64,000 bases of DNA from Eumeta japonica (GCA_005406025.1 BGZK01000020.1:992001-1056000), one strand, 5' to 3'; counted from the stretch's first letter, positions 12,051 through 23,516 are shown. Notes: a model not told the origin generated them from the letters alone. Made by a program: numbers and translations.

Positions 12051-13189
12051 TTCTTTCAATAAAATATTCGGACGCAGTATAATAAATAGTCCGAGCTATG
12101 TTACTTTTAACGAAAAGCTTCAATTCAAATACAAATTGAAATTCAATTCAAATTATATAAGCACACTGCTCCTTGAATTATTTGCTAAGTTTGATTAGTC
12201 GAGTTTTATGGGCAGCAGGTCATTCTTGTGTCTAGCGTTATTGTTGTGTAATTTGCTCATTTTAGGACCGATTTTATGTTTCCTCTTAATATGTACTAGG
12301 TTTCCGTATATTTATTGTGATACTATAATTAATATGTTAATTTCCTTCATTTTTTTCTCAGATATTCCTTTTGTCTTAAATTATAAATAGCCCAAATAGT
12401 CCGTTTCTGTAGCACGAAAATTGTGTTAATATGAGATGCATGACTGCGTAATGAAGTTCCGTTAAGATGTTTTAAAACAGAATTTCGATTATCAATATTT
12501 TAATTATGTAGATTTAATGATATTGTATTTCTTACTTGGGCGTTACCATTAACATACATTTTTAATTTATTTTTACACATTTATTTATGGATTTGACAAA
12601 TTTTGCTTTAAAAATAAATTGAAATGGAAAATTCTTATAACTTTGTGGACATACCGGATTTTATACATATAATTATGCTTGTTTTTTTAGAAAACAGCAG
12701 TAATAGGGTTCGTTCAAATCGAAAGAATAGAGTCAAGCTTAGTTTATCTTGTACAAAGCCCATGGGTGTTTTGTCTGCCGCTGAGAACACATTTATAATC
12801 GCACATTTGTAAAAGAGTTTACTACAAGGTATCTTCTAATTTGCTTTGTTCCTACAGAAGTAGGAAACAGATGGACGAGCTATGTACATGTTTTCAAACC
12901 GTGTAAAGCAGTAAAAGTTTAAACTACTTACGTGACTGTCTACTCAAATAGTTCTTAATTTTAAACAATGTACTTTTAACGGATTTATCTTAAAAATAAA
13001 GGAAACAACGTAATCGGAGAAGTCACATTGTGTTAATCGCATTAAGTGAATTTTCGGCAGAAATATTACGCCCGGGAAAATGTTTTTCCTTATTTTATAA
13101 GTAAAAAGTTGTTGTAACATGTTTTTTGTTGTGTCTTTTTGTTTGTTTTTACCAGGCTAGTTTTAATATTATTAAATAGATAACATTAA
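12051..13189. other. AT-rich non-coding stretch
   Basis: Nothing recognised. Part of it (to about 12830) could be the extended 3' untranslated part of the LINE fragment just before it, but I see no reverse transcriptase or nuclease frame. Confidence 0.45.
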
Positions 13190-14270
13190 AAAAATAAGTA
13201 AAAACGGTGTCTCGCCACTTTTCTATTGTTTTTGTGTCCACCAAAACGAGCGAATCTAACATAAAAACAAATTAGATACATTTTGAAGTTTTATGACAAA
13301 AAAGGGAAAACTATGACACAAGACGCGAAAAAAAATTGTAACATTTATGAACCTAATAGAGTATTGATAAAAGTAGCACATTATTAGTTCAAGCGTTTTT
13401 ATCTCCAAGATGAACCTCGCTCTAGTCGGCCTATTACGGTTAAAGTCGATGACATTTTGGAAAAAATAGAGCGAGATCGGTATATTAATTCATACGACAT
13501 AGCTGAAAAGCTGGGGATTGACCATAAAAGAGTTTTGACAAATAAAAAAAGCTGGATACACAAAAAAACACGAAACTTAGATCCGACACGAGTTCACTGA
13601 AAGAAATCTAAGGAATCGTGTGCTTATTTGCAATTCCCTATTGAAACATAATGAAATCTAATAGTTTTTTAAAAGATTTATGATTGGTCATTAAAAATGG
13701 ACTCTCTAAAATAAGAACGTACGAAAAAAATCATGGTCAAAAGACAAACAAGCTCCACAGATTATAGCCAAACCCGTATTAACTCGCAATAAGTTGATGC
13801 TACGTGTTTGGTGGGATTGGAAAGGTTTCATTATGCGAATTTGCTGCTTGGCAAAACCATCGATTCGGATCTCTACTGCCAACAGCTGATGAGACTCAAT
13901 CAAGAAGTAGTGAAAAAACGGTCGGAATTTATCAACAGAAAGGGTGTGATTTTTCACAATGATAATGCCAGTCCACACACATCTTTAGCCATTCCACAAA
14001 TATCGAGAGAGTTTGGTTGGGTTGGGTTGGGTAATGCATTCACCATATAGCCCTGACCTTGCATCCTCAGATTTTCACCCGCTTCGCTTAAAATCTAACA
14101 TTAAGAGAGAATTGACAGAACTACTTGTAATTTTTTGATCAGAAATCCCAAAATCTATTGCATTGGGATTACGTCAATATCTACAATGTGACAATAAGTT
14201 GTTGAACAAAATGGCATAAACATATATGTAATACGAAATAAAATATGAAAAACTTTTTTCCCGTCCTAAT
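13190..14270 (+). pseudogene. mariner transposase, dead copy 1
   Basis: The gene once encoded a mariner-family transposase that cuts and pastes DNA using a DD34D triad. The N-terminal helix-turn-helix is readable from about 13400 to 13545 (residues VDDILEKIERDRYINSYDIA then EKLGIDHKRVLT). The catalytic half is open at 13808-14050 with the second aspartate in FHNDNASPHTS, and the third lies in YSPDLASSDFHP just after a frame change. The first catalytic position is destroyed: where TGDE is expected, codons at 13689-13694 read CAT TAA, so aspartate became histidine and glutamate became stop. The 3' terminal repeat with AAACTTTTTTCCCGTCC lies at 14250-14270. Frameshifts and stops make it non-functional. 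It matches the copy at 34.2-35.25 kb closely, including the non-coding 5' segment, so both belong to one subfamily. Confidence 0.85.
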
Positions 14271-15900
14271 ATCAATTCGTAGTTCCGCTTTCCTAATATT
14301 TCTCTCATCAGCACACAAAAGAGTCTGTCCCGGTCATTAATCTGTCCCGCAAACCGGTTCCATTGTAGATCGAGCAAAGACATCGTTTTATAAAAATACC
14401 CCCGGCCGTCGTACGAACGCCGACACTATTACGTAACATAACGCTTCTATTCGGCAACGGCGGTCACAGGGGACGCCCTCGGAAAAACACGCCATCTCGT
14501 TTACGTCACCGGTGCGTTCACCCCCGAAGATATGATCGAATAAGTTGTTTTTCCTGCACCGTAATTCGTTACCGGACTCGTCCGCCGGCCGGGGCGCGCG
14601 CGCCGCGTCCGCCGAGGGGATGGATTAGAGCGACGCCGCCTATTAGTTGGAACTTTCTGTTGAGTTTAGTTTGTTAAACTAAAGAAATGAAATTGTCGAG
14701 AGAATTGTCTTGGGGCATTCACTTTAAAGGAAGTTCATTTCGCTAGGCGTTTCGTATTAACAGGCACAATGAAATAGATTAATGACATTTGAGCATAATT
14801 TGATGGAAAATAAAAAGGATAAATGGAGGAATTGTAATAAGATTGTAATTAATATTTTCTTTTTTATATAAAGCTATGGAAAGAAACATTTTGTTATTAA
14901 TTGTTATAAAATGTGAACTAAATGTAGACTTAATCAGTAAACCCCATCTTAGTAATGATTGGTTTTTGGTAATTAGCACATATAAAGTTCCAATTAAATT
15001 TTTATCTAGGTGTCTTGAAAAAACTGCATTGATAATGGTATAGTACACTGCAATGAAAAAACATACCATGCGTGTGACCATATAAACGCACATTAATGAG
15101 GCTACATACTTCAATCAATAACAGATTCCAAAGATTTGATTTTTCAAGTAATTAGCATAAAACAAACATATCCTAGAAAGAAAGACATAGTCCTAGATAT
15201 TAATAAAAACTAAAAAAAATAGCAAAAAAAATATTGACAATTTCATATAAATTTATTTAAAAATTTTATTTTAAAAATGTCTGAAACCAGAGTTGAAAGG
15301 AGCAATTATTTTTATACGGACGGAAAAAAAAATTTCTTGTCGAGGGCAAGAATTTTTCACCATTTTCAATTTCTACGCGTTTAAATAAATAAAATAACCG
15401 AATCACATTCGCGCTCTTCGTTTCACCTCAAGGCAAAAACGTTCCGATGTCAGATAGAAAAAGGATGGTAATAACTTTTCCAAGCCCGCAGTTGAGTTTG
15501 AGCAGTCGATAGTGTTTCGTACGTGGTTTCTGTGTCTTTTGTTTTGATATTTGTCATTCTGATTATTTTTAATTATTTTCAGAATAAAAGATATAGACAA
15601 AATGTTTTTACTAACTACTAACGTCAATCTGCAGAATTTATAAACGACATTTTTTAAGCTTTTGAACAATTCAATGACACTATATTCTTCAAAACACATT
15701 GGATCGTCGTCGACTGACGCTGGATTTAACGTGCCAAAATCAAAGAAAACATTTATATCTATAATTTGAAGTTTTTGATAACTTTTTTGAAATTGTGAGT
15801 GATTCTTTAGATAAATGACAATTAACTAGCATAACATATAAAAGTTAGATAGATAACTACATGTATAAGATTAGAGATATTTACTTTACATTTAAAGTTT
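14271..15900. other. non-coding stretch with a GC-rich island
   Basis: Apart from the island at 14395-14640, this is AT-rich with no recognised gene. Minus-strand frames of 111 and 98 codons (14779-15114, 15403-15699) match nothing I know and have the hydrophobic, lysine-rich composition expected of random AT-rich translation. Confidence 0.5.
14395..14640. promoter_or_regulatory. GC-rich island, candidate regulatory DNA
   Basis: About 245 bp are dominated by CG dinucleotides (for example GGCCGGGGCGCGCGCGCCGC near 14588). The edges are sharp against AT-rich flanks. It lies directly after the dead mariner but does not resemble transposon sequence. No open frame of convincing length crosses it. 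Confidence 0.35.
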
Positions 15901-15904
15901 AAGG

Positions 15905-16147
15905 AAAGAGCTGATATTATGAGCCTTTCTGTTGAGCGAGTTATTGAAATAGCCCGTGTGGAGCTCGAGTCACTAATCATAATGAGCATATACAGACCCC
16001 TTCCTCCTATAAATTATTTGAATCTATAATGAATCAAGGCTTATAAAAACTTTGTGACAAAATTAAAAACATATGTGAAGACTTTAATATCAATTTATTA
16101 GATGGCAGTAAACACAGCAGTAAGATTTTGGATTTTCTTGGAACTTT
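15905..16147 (+). pseudogene. LINE endonuclease fragment
   Basis: The plus-strand reading contains SLSVERVIEIARVELESLII followed by MSIYRPL, which resembles the middle of an apurinic-type endonuclease domain in LINE ORF2, where a conserved 'IYRPP' follows. The same words at DNA level (GTTGAGCGA(G/A)(T/C)TATTGAA(A/G)T) occur in the LINE at 49.76 kb, so the two are related. It then decays into stops. The reverse transcriptase that should follow is missing. Confidence 0.6.
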
Positions 16148-16483
16148 TTAGTTCCAACGAGAAACTTTTCTACCTTTTTTTAACTTTTCTAACTTGTATC
16201 GATAACATCTACACAAATATTTAACCACAAGAGATATCAATAATTCATAATTTAAAATCGGACCGGAATCGAATATTTTAAACTTGTTTATTTTGGTTGT
16301 ATAGGGTTCCTGTGGATGTATAAAATTTACCCTTATATAAATTAAGATTACCATTAAATTATCACTCAGTGAAAAAGAGTTATACACAATTTCAAACGAC
16401 ATATATTCACGGACATAAGAGGCTCGTTTTCTCAGCAGGCTGTATCGTTTATTAATGGTTTTGTATTTGTTTTCAATGTGCAT
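16148..16483 (-). CDS. unrecognised 111-codon open frame inside a gutted LINE
   Basis: This minus-strand frame fills almost exactly the gap between the LINE endonuclease remnant and the LINE 3' untranslated region. The protein ends LEKLKKGRKVSRWN and is rich in lysine, isoleucine and tyrosine. I recognise no domain. It may be a chance frame in AT-rich DNA, an inverted internal piece of the LINE, or a remnant of another inserted element. Confidence 0.15.
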   Translation of the reverse strand: MHIENKYKTINKRYSLLRKRASYVREYMSFEIVYNSFSLSDNLMVILIYIRVNFIHPQEPYTTKINKFKIFDSGPILNYELLISLVVKYLCRCYRYKLEKLKKGRKVSRWN

Positions 16484-16489
16484 AATAAA

Positions 16490-16650
16490 ATTAGAAAAGG
16501 GCTAACCTCAAATTTTTTGCTCGTTCTTTTTGAGGCAAAACTGCCTTCCAAACGAGCGGTAAAGTGTAGATTCGCAAAAAATTATGGCGTATTTAAAGTG
16601 TTATTTTATAACCTACGAAATAAAGATATTTTTAATTGGAATTTGAATTC
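16490..16650 (+). mobile_element. LINE 3' untranslated end
   Basis: TTTTTTGCTCGTTCTTTTTG and CCAAACGAGCGGTAAAGT are followed by ACCTACGAAATAAAGATATT and TTTAATTGGAATTTG. This parallels 52.83-52.96 kb, including the identical ACCTACGAAATAAAGA. With the endonuclease remnant 350 bp upstream it marks one LINE insertion that has lost its reverse transcriptase. Confidence 0.6.
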
Positions 16651-18030
16651 AAAACTTATTTGTTTATTAATTTAGTATTGGATTAATTTATTAGTGAAAA
16701 ATCGAGAAATACTATTTTGTAATAATTATTTTCAAACTAATATATTTTATCTTTTATTCAGGTTTTTTTAATGAATTGAGTTAATTATTGCTATTCACAA
16801 GTTGATTTATTTTAGCTAATACCTTGTATATCAGTAAGCATATTTTTTTCATGTTCTTATAACCAATAGGTATCAAAAACAATAAATTGATTTTGTGATT
16901 ATGGGAAATTTAATATTGTATTAGTGATACACTGTTAAGGTGATATGTGATTTAAGCAATAATATTGTCTTTTTTAGTCCTGTATATTTTGAATGATTTA
17001 GTACGGGAAACATAAAAAAAAATCAATCGTAAAACCAAAAATTAAAATCATTAGGGATCCTCAATTGGCATGGAATTTTATATCATTATACAGAATTTCA
17101 AATAGTCCATTAAATACTAAATAATCAATAATCTTGCCTACGTTCGAATAATGTCTAATGGCGGCTTTAGTACTTAATATTCGAAAATATTAAAAATTGA
17201 TCAGATAGATAGAGAGTGTAGATATCAAAAATGAATGCATTAAAAAGAAGTACTGGTTGGCTACGAAGTATTGACAATTAATGTTGCCACACTATCACGT
17301 ACTTAAACTCATAGCAGCATAGTCGAGAGATTCAACAATGTTATTCCAAAATATGTAGGTGGAAGAAAGATAAATCTTGAATTGAGACAATTATTTATCT
17401 GTACACATAATTACACGCATCTCTTTCTTAAATAAAAAATATTGGAATATAGTAATAATAAATAGTCAACTGTCTTAATGTAATACTATTTGTAATCGTA
17501 AAAAGTTTCAGCGAATTAATACAATAACTAATCTGTATTTATGCCCAATAAAAAATGAAAAAATTGCATTTATTTTTAATTGAATGTTTACTTCCTGCAA
17601 ATTCATAAAATTATGTTAAGCCCCTCTTCCTATTTTGACGTAACCTTCCATATAAATGCACTGCACTACATGCACGGGCATAACGCACTCCAGCAAACCT
17701 ATTACACAAGCCTAGCTCTGGTTCGCTAAGTGTCTAGAGTGTAACGTGCAGTAAGGAACTTAATTCTAAAAAAAAACCTGAATTCCGGTTGTTATAAAAC
17801 TAGTATTTTTCAGTTTTCAGTTTAGAGACCGCATCGTCGATATTATATTTAATAATATCGGCTTAATTGAACAACAAATCGTGTTCGTCGAAAGTAATAA
17901 TTGTACCTGAAACATGTTTCAGCATTTTGTAAATTAGTTAGAAAACTAATCCTTCAAGCGTTTCAGTTTTATAAAAGTACCCTTGTAATTACTGGAAGGT
18001 GAACTGAGCGTATTAATTAGAAATCGCTCT
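16651..18030. other. AT-rich non-coding stretch
   Basis: No recognised gene. Composition is very AT-rich up to about 17600, with somewhat more balanced sequence at 17620-17760. Confidence 0.55.
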
Positions 18031-18034
18031 CTGT

Positions 18035-18231
18035 GTAAACTTTGACGTGTTGAGGACCAAATTTATTGTCCAAATACGTTTGTGGGCCGCATCTAAAAAG
18101 TAGTGAATTTTAAAGTAGTGTTTTATACTAATGTTCATAATGTTTAACGATAGATACCAGACATGAAATTTTTCAAAATGTCTCGCGGGCCGGATCAAAT
18201 CTTACAGCGGGTCGGCTGTTGCCCACATATG
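18035..18231 (+). mobile_element. hAT-type transposon 3' end remnant
   Basis: The sequence carries TTTGTGGGCCGCATCTAAAA and, further on, TCTCGCGGGCCGGATCAAAT followed by GTCGGCTGTTGCCCACATAT. The 'GGGCCGG...GTTGCCCAC' succession is typical of hAT (Charlie/ZBED-like) 3' ends, where it usually finishes CCCCTG; here that last motif is degraded. No transposase frame is attached. Confidence 0.45.
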
Positions 18232-18623
18232 GTGTAAATGAACAAAAACGCGAACACAATTTAAATAAGTGATATCTTATTGTTATAAATAATAAGTTGA
18301 CCGTTATCAACATCACAAAACCGGAGAAGTGTGAATAGGACTTATATAATGAGGGTTTCCTACAAATTTAATTATGTATGTACATATTTCATGCATGAAG
18401 GGTCTCGATTTTTGTCTGTTTTCGAGACCGATGCTGGTAAATACGTATCTACCAATATCGGTCTCTGAAACCGACACTTAAAATTTTTAGAATTCGTCAC
18501 GTAATAATTGTAAAACAATAAAACTTATTTAATTTTAATAAATGTAACTCTTCGTCATCCTTATTTTGTATATTGTATAAATCTGTCATTTGGCTGCAAA
18601 AAGAAAATTGTCTATCGTCAACA

Positions 18624-19230
18624 TGAATTTAACACGAAAAAATTTTCGTACAATTTTCGTTGAATTCCATTTCCATTTACGCGAACAAGGAAGTTGTAAC
18701 AGAATTCGATTTGCCTTTCGTAATGAATCTCAATCCTTTGCCACTGTTTATAACTGGCTTAACTAGTTCAAACGTGGTCACATTAATCTGACTGACAATC
18801 TGCGTGAGGGAGGTCCTTCTAAAACCGAAAACTAAAAACAACGTCAGTGTCATGTAGTTCATGATATAGACTAACATAAGAGTGACCTACCAGCAGATTC
18901 GGACAGGCTTAGACATTGTTATGAGTGAAGTGCACAAAATTCTTTATGAACATTTAGCGGTCAGGAAGCTTTGTACTCGGTGGATACCTCATAATTTAAC
19001 CGACGTTCAAAATCTCCGTCGCGTCAATTGGTGCCGCTAAATAATGCAAAGATTTGTCGGTGATGACTCAAATGCTGTGTACGACATGGTTATAGGTAAT
19101 GAAAACTGGGTCTACTGCTACCATCTCGTGACCACAAGACAGTCTGCTCAGTGGGTGTTTCTTTTCGAGGAGTTGACTATTAAAGTGAAACAAGGTAAGA
19201 GATTGCAAAAAAAAATAAGAAAAACGTTCA
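18624..19230 (+). pseudogene. mariner transposase, second lineage, truncated
   Basis: Broken frames encode a mariner transposase of a different lineage from the copies at 13 and 34 kb. The N-terminal DNA-binding part reads as VEFHFHLREQGS...FATVYNWLN with a stop, then, after stops, RKLCTRWIPHNLTDVQNLRR and RVNWCR, then QRFVGDDSNAVYDMVIGNEN followed by WVYCYHL and SAQWVFLFEELTIKVKQGK. Here the first catalytic motif, normally TGDE/TGDES, reads IGNEN, so the catalytic aspartate is asparagine. The remaining catalytic half is absent after about 19230, so the copy is 3'-truncated as well as mutated. Confidence 0.8.
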
Positions 19231-20230
19231 AAACCGAGACTGAATTTGAGTGATTTCACGCTGGGATTGGACCTGCTCGGTGCACCGAGCTGCGAGCGAC
19301 GAAGTGTCATTTTGCCGCGTCAACGCTCATAGTCATCATAACTTGTATTGTTTGTGTTTTAACGCCACGAATTTTGCGATAATTTGGGAAATTGCGTGTG
19401 ATTATAACATAATTTCGAAATAGGTATGTTTTATTTCACTATTGATGTAATTTAGTTCACAATTAGCTAGTACGATAAAAGTGCACGGACGACGTTAGCT
19501 GAACAATTAGTAAAAGTTGTAATTCTGGCCAATGTCATCTTGTTCATCTAGAATCGCGTCCTGTGAAAGAGGTGAAGGGGGATGGGACGCGCATGATAAA
19601 TCTACTTGTCTTTTGGTGATAGCTTCAGCGAAAAAATGTCGATTTTTTTGATTCTAATTTTTCAATACTTTAAGTATTCATAATGGGAAATCAGAAAGTG
19701 TTAAAATATATATTATTTTCCTACATTACGATCTGCACTCCAATTGCAAGTGTACATTTGTAATAACAAAAAATATATATTTTCGTATAACTAACAATAA
19801 TTTATATTTAAATGTATACTACTTACGCTGTGATGAACACCTATAATTAGGCTGTGAGACCTTACGTTTTGTTAAATTTGATGAGTTTAGGTCAGTGACA
19901 ACTATCTTATATATAGGTTTTGATTTGCTTGCGAGTTTCAAAGTATAAGGCATAAATGGCCAAGTTTGGCCTTAATTTTTGATTACGTTAGCTTAGAAAC
20001 TTGATTTATTTACAGTTCCAAGGCATCGTACATCTGATATTCAAATTTAATTTCCAAGTGTATTGACTGACAGATGGACAGACGTTCGAGAGACGACGAA
20101 ATTCACATTTTAATGAGAAACATTTACGGCGTTTGTTACGAAAGAGGTTTACGTTTATTGTAGCAATCGAAAATGTTAAAAGAGAATGATCAATTTACTA
20201 CAGGACATAGACCCACTCAATTTTCATATA
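19231..20230. other. AT-rich non-coding stretch
   Basis: No recognised gene. A 16-bp perfect palindrome, GCTCGGTGCACCGAGC, lies at 19275-19290, just past the truncation point of the mariner copy. Confidence 0.5.
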
Positions 20231-20649
20231 CAGTGGACCCCCGGTAATCCGGCGCCTGTCTAATCCGGCGCCCCTTGTAATCCGACATGCCTATCACTAT
20301 TGAATGTAGAAACACAAATATTATTTTGACAAATCTTCATTAACGCATGATTAACAAGGTTGCAACTTGTACGCGTCACCACTACACTGTATTGTGCTCG
20401 ATGCGCTTTGTTTTGGTTTTTATTGCTCAGTTTGAATTTGACTACTAAATCCGACATACATGTGCAGTATGATTTGCAGTTCAGATAGAATTTTATTATT
20501 TTGATCTGTAATTTGTCGGATTACAAGGTATTTTTTTTTTCACAAAAATTCAGACTACAAGGGATTTTAGGCAGTACTCTATAATCCGATAAATTCGATA
20601 GTCCGACACTGCCCTGCAAAACGTTTGTCGAACTACCGCGGGTCCACTG
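20231..20649. mobile_element. pogo-like MITE, 419 bp, TA target site
   Basis: The left end reads CAGTGGACCCCCGGTAATCC and the reverse complement of the right end reads CAGTGGACCCGCGGTAGTTC, terminal inverted repeats of about 20 bp. TA flanks both sides (20229-20230 and 20650-20651). The repeated phrase TAATCCG(G/A)CGCC near the left end and ATAATCCGATAAATTCGAT near the right end are subterminal repeats. No transposase frame. The termini resemble pogo/Tigger elements; the host transposase is unknown. Confidence 0.8.
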
Positions 20650-21034
20650 TATAGTATAAATTTCGAAATTTTTACATCGTTCGGAAAATCCATAAAAGTC
20701 TTACGAAAGCTGTCTCTTTAAACTATCCAGCCAGTTGTATACAGTTTTTGTTTTATCTACATTTCATTTCCAAAAAGTATATTTATTGTGTTTATAATGC
20801 GGATAAATAATAAAAAATTGAAAAATCTAAAAGTACACGCCTCACCGCGGTCATTAACTTCTAAGATAAAAAATTTCAATAGAGTTTTTGATAATGAAAT
20901 TTCAAAAAAAGAATTATCAAATTCAAATTTCGCGCCATTTCGTGAGATATTTATAATGGCGCATGCGCTGATCTCAACTTTTCACATATGGCTTAAGGCT
21001 AACCTTCATTTATATGTAAATATAGATACACAAA

Positions 21035-21480
21035 CACCACCTCAACGCTCCGCTTGTGAGGCGTGCAATACACAGTCGTTTTTTAGTTTTTTGTAAATTT
21101 TAATTAAACGACAGTACTTAGAACGCTAATATTAACTAGGAATCAGAACAAGGTAAAACCTTATATAATAAAAAAAAAGTATTCCGGTAAGATTCATTTT
21201 TCGACCAATTTCTCTGCCACATACATGGATCCATAAACAGACTGACGGACGTCCAACAATGATTGATTTTAATGTTACTATTTACTATATTAAACAAAAT
21301 AATTATTTACAAAATATACCATATGTGCTAGACAGATTATTTAACTTGATATTAGTGGACTCCTATTACTCTGTAAGTGTTATATTAGAAAAAAAAATTC
21401 ATTTAAGTGTCGAAAGACTGGGTTTTTTGACATGTCGAGAGTAGAGCACCACCTCAACGCTCCGCTTGTGAGGCGTGCAA
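21035..21480 (+). repeat. two identical 34-bp direct repeats 412 bp apart
   Basis: Positions 21035-21068 and 21447-21480 are identical over 34 bases, beginning CACCACCTCAACGCTCCGC and ending GAGGCGTGCAA. A shorter related piece in the opposite orientation (CACGCCTCACCGCGG) lies at about 20838. The repeats are much richer in GC than the AT-rich DNA between them, so they may be terminal or subterminal parts of a non-autonomous element. Confidence 0.75.
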
Positions 21481-21954
21481 AAAATTGAATAGAATTAAAT
21501 TAATAGTTAAAAAAATAATAATTAAACTCAAAAATTCAAAAATTTTCTGAAATCGTCACGACTAGTTACTACCGTGAAATGATTTTAGTTATTATCATCG
21601 GTTGTAACCGATTTTTTTTTTTAAATCTTAAATTACCCGTCAAAGGTGAAATTGAAAAAGGGAAACCACGCGATAGGGCAAAATTCTTTCCTTACAACTC
21701 TCAGTTTGCCACTGTGTGATACTTTGGGAGTAGGGTTAGATGTTGAATTGAAACTGAGAGCGATGCCTATTGATTAAAAATGTAGGGTGCAGATAAGTTC
21801 AGTACATTTCAAATGATCCCCGGACAAAGAATAGATTTATCGTCTGATAAGCTACCGTATGCAAAAACTCCTCTACTCATAGACAGATCGTGTGGCCAAA
21901 ACATTCATCTGTCTCGTTAAAATTGTCGACAAGGTTTAAAACGGGTCATGTAAA

Positions 21955-22140
21955 TCGGGAAAGGAGTCATAGCCATTATCGCCCAGTCAAAGGGCGCCGA
22001 AGTCGTCGGCCGGGTCGAGATTCCAAGACATTATTGGAAACATCATAATTAGCGGCGCGCGCGCCCCGCGCCTCCCTCCGCCCTCCGCGCCGGTACTCCC
22101 CCGCGCCCCTATTTTCGCCAAATCACAACGAGGTGTGGGA
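21955..22140. promoter_or_regulatory. GC-rich island, candidate regulatory DNA
   Basis: The island contains GGCGCCGAAGTCGTCGGCCG and GGCGCGCGCGCCCCGCGCC in AT-rich surroundings. No open frame of note crosses it. Short AT-rich homeodomain-like words (CATCATAATTAGC) are embedded between the GC-rich parts, the kind of mixture seen in enhancers, but function is inferred from composition only. Confidence 0.35.
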
Positions 22141-22425
22141 GCAACGGCTTATTTGCTGTCTAAATTAAAGTCAACTGACTAGGGTGGATATGTTCAATTC
22201 GTTTCCTATCGAAGGAGCCCTGTATTATTGTAACCGATTATCGTAGTCATAGCTCTAATCATCAGGATAGGACACAGAAGTTGGGATCTAGACCACAAAA
22301 TGTTTTGTGTGTATAAACATATATATCTATACTGACTCCCTTTACAAAGTACAGCTACTAGCAAAAGTGTGTATATGTAGGGGCAACTGAAAATTTCTGG
22401 AATGAGAAAAAATTACTATGAATGG

Positions 22426-22605
22426 TCAAAAATGAATTTCTTGTTTCTCAAAATATTCTCCGTTATCATTAATGCTCTTTTTCATACGAATGAACCAATC
22501 TTGAAAATATTCCTCCTTGGTGACCTCGGAAACATGTTTTTCATACTCTTCGACAGCCTCTTCTGGTGATGCAAATCGTTGACCGTTGACTTTGACTGAA
22601 AATTA
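22426..22605 (-). pseudogene. mariner transposase C-terminus, third lineage
   Basis: An uninterrupted reading of about 57 codons without a start ends at a stop at 22426-22428. It reads VKVNGQRFASPEEAVEEYEK, then HVSEVTKEEYFQDWFIRMKK and SINDNGEYFEKQEIHF. The pattern 'F.S.EEAV..Y..HV.EV......F..WF.RM.K.I...GEYFEKQ' is the C-terminal end of mellifera-type mariner transposases. The catalytic domain upstream is missing. Just downstream, GGGGCAACTGAAAATTTCTGG at about 22380-22400 is a probable terminal repeat, so this is the 3' end of a 5'-truncated element. Confidence 0.75.
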
Positions 22606-22994
22606 AGGAATTGTAACAATAAAATAATAAAATTAACAAACACAAAATAAGAACAAGAACTTTTTTTATATAATGACGAGACAATTCAAACTTTAACTTG
22701 ACCAGCAAAAGAACTGAGTGACACCAATATTTGAGTTAAAATGTAGTGGTATCTCTCTTTGTAAAATGTCGCGAATATATAATTTTACTTGATTGAGCCA
22801 CTCGCCCAAAGACGTTATTGTGGTATCGCACACATCCATCGATTGCAGATCGAGTTGGCGCAACCTTGAATATACGCACAAACTGAAATACTAAATTATC
22901 ATTTGTTTTAACGGCGTTGGAAATATCTCCGTTAAATCCGAATGTTAGAGCTGGTTCACTGTAATCTTATTTCCGGGCGGTATCCGGGCTTTAT

Positions 22995-23024
22995 TCCCGC
23001 ACTGACTCCGTGGTCAGTGCGGGA
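22995..23024. repeat. GC-rich hairpin, 12-bp arms
   Basis: TCCCGCACTGAC and GTCAGTGCGGGA are exact reverse complements separated by TCCGTG. It sits in a small GC-balanced block (22970-23110) with TCCGGGCGGTATCCGGGC just upstream. It could be a structured RNA stem or an operator-like palindrome; nothing in the context decides. Confidence 0.7.
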
Positions 23025-23488
23025 CTATACCTAGCGCCTCGTGGAGAGCGGTGCCCTGCATTTGAAGCCTCTTGTGGATTCTGCAACTGGCAGCGAAAAG
23101 GAACTCGATTACAGAAAGATGTTCTCGTTTTTTTTTAATACATTTTACTTCTTTATTTTTGAGCAAGTCAACTATAAATTTAATTATTTAATTTCGCCAA
23201 CATGGTTTTAAAGTTTACATTTAATGGTGATAAATACGATAAATACAGCTGGAATTTATTGTAAATTATTCTTGGACTTATCGTGCGTTGTCAATTATTT
23301 TTAATATGTCCATGATGCATTAATAACGATGCCAAGCGATATGTGTCTTTTATTTTTTATTAATATTATTCAAGATTACTTAATCGTGTTTGTAAATATT
23401 ATGTCTTGAAAATAAATTTGAAAATTAAGTTGAAACTTAATACCCAAAACACGTGCTTCAAAGTTCAACTTGTACAACCCGCAAAAGG

Positions 23489-23516
23489 TTCTGTACGAGT
23501 ACCTACTCGTACAGAA
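23489..23516. repeat. perfect hairpin, 13-bp arms, CC loop
   Basis: Arms 23489-23501 and 23504-23516 are exact reverse complements around a CC loop (core GTACGAGTACCTACTCGTAC). It is followed eight bases later by a second, larger hairpin with the same GTA-CC-TAC centre. Confidence 0.85.

Larger units (their letters stand above)
20652..22375. other. non-coding stretch with paired 34-bp repeats and a GC-rich island
   Basis: The stretch holds the 34-bp direct repeats at 21035 and 21447 and the GC-rich island at 21955-22140, both described separately. A 102-codon plus frame (20788-21096) covers the first repeat but is lysine/asparagine-rich and unrecognised. Confidence 0.5.
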
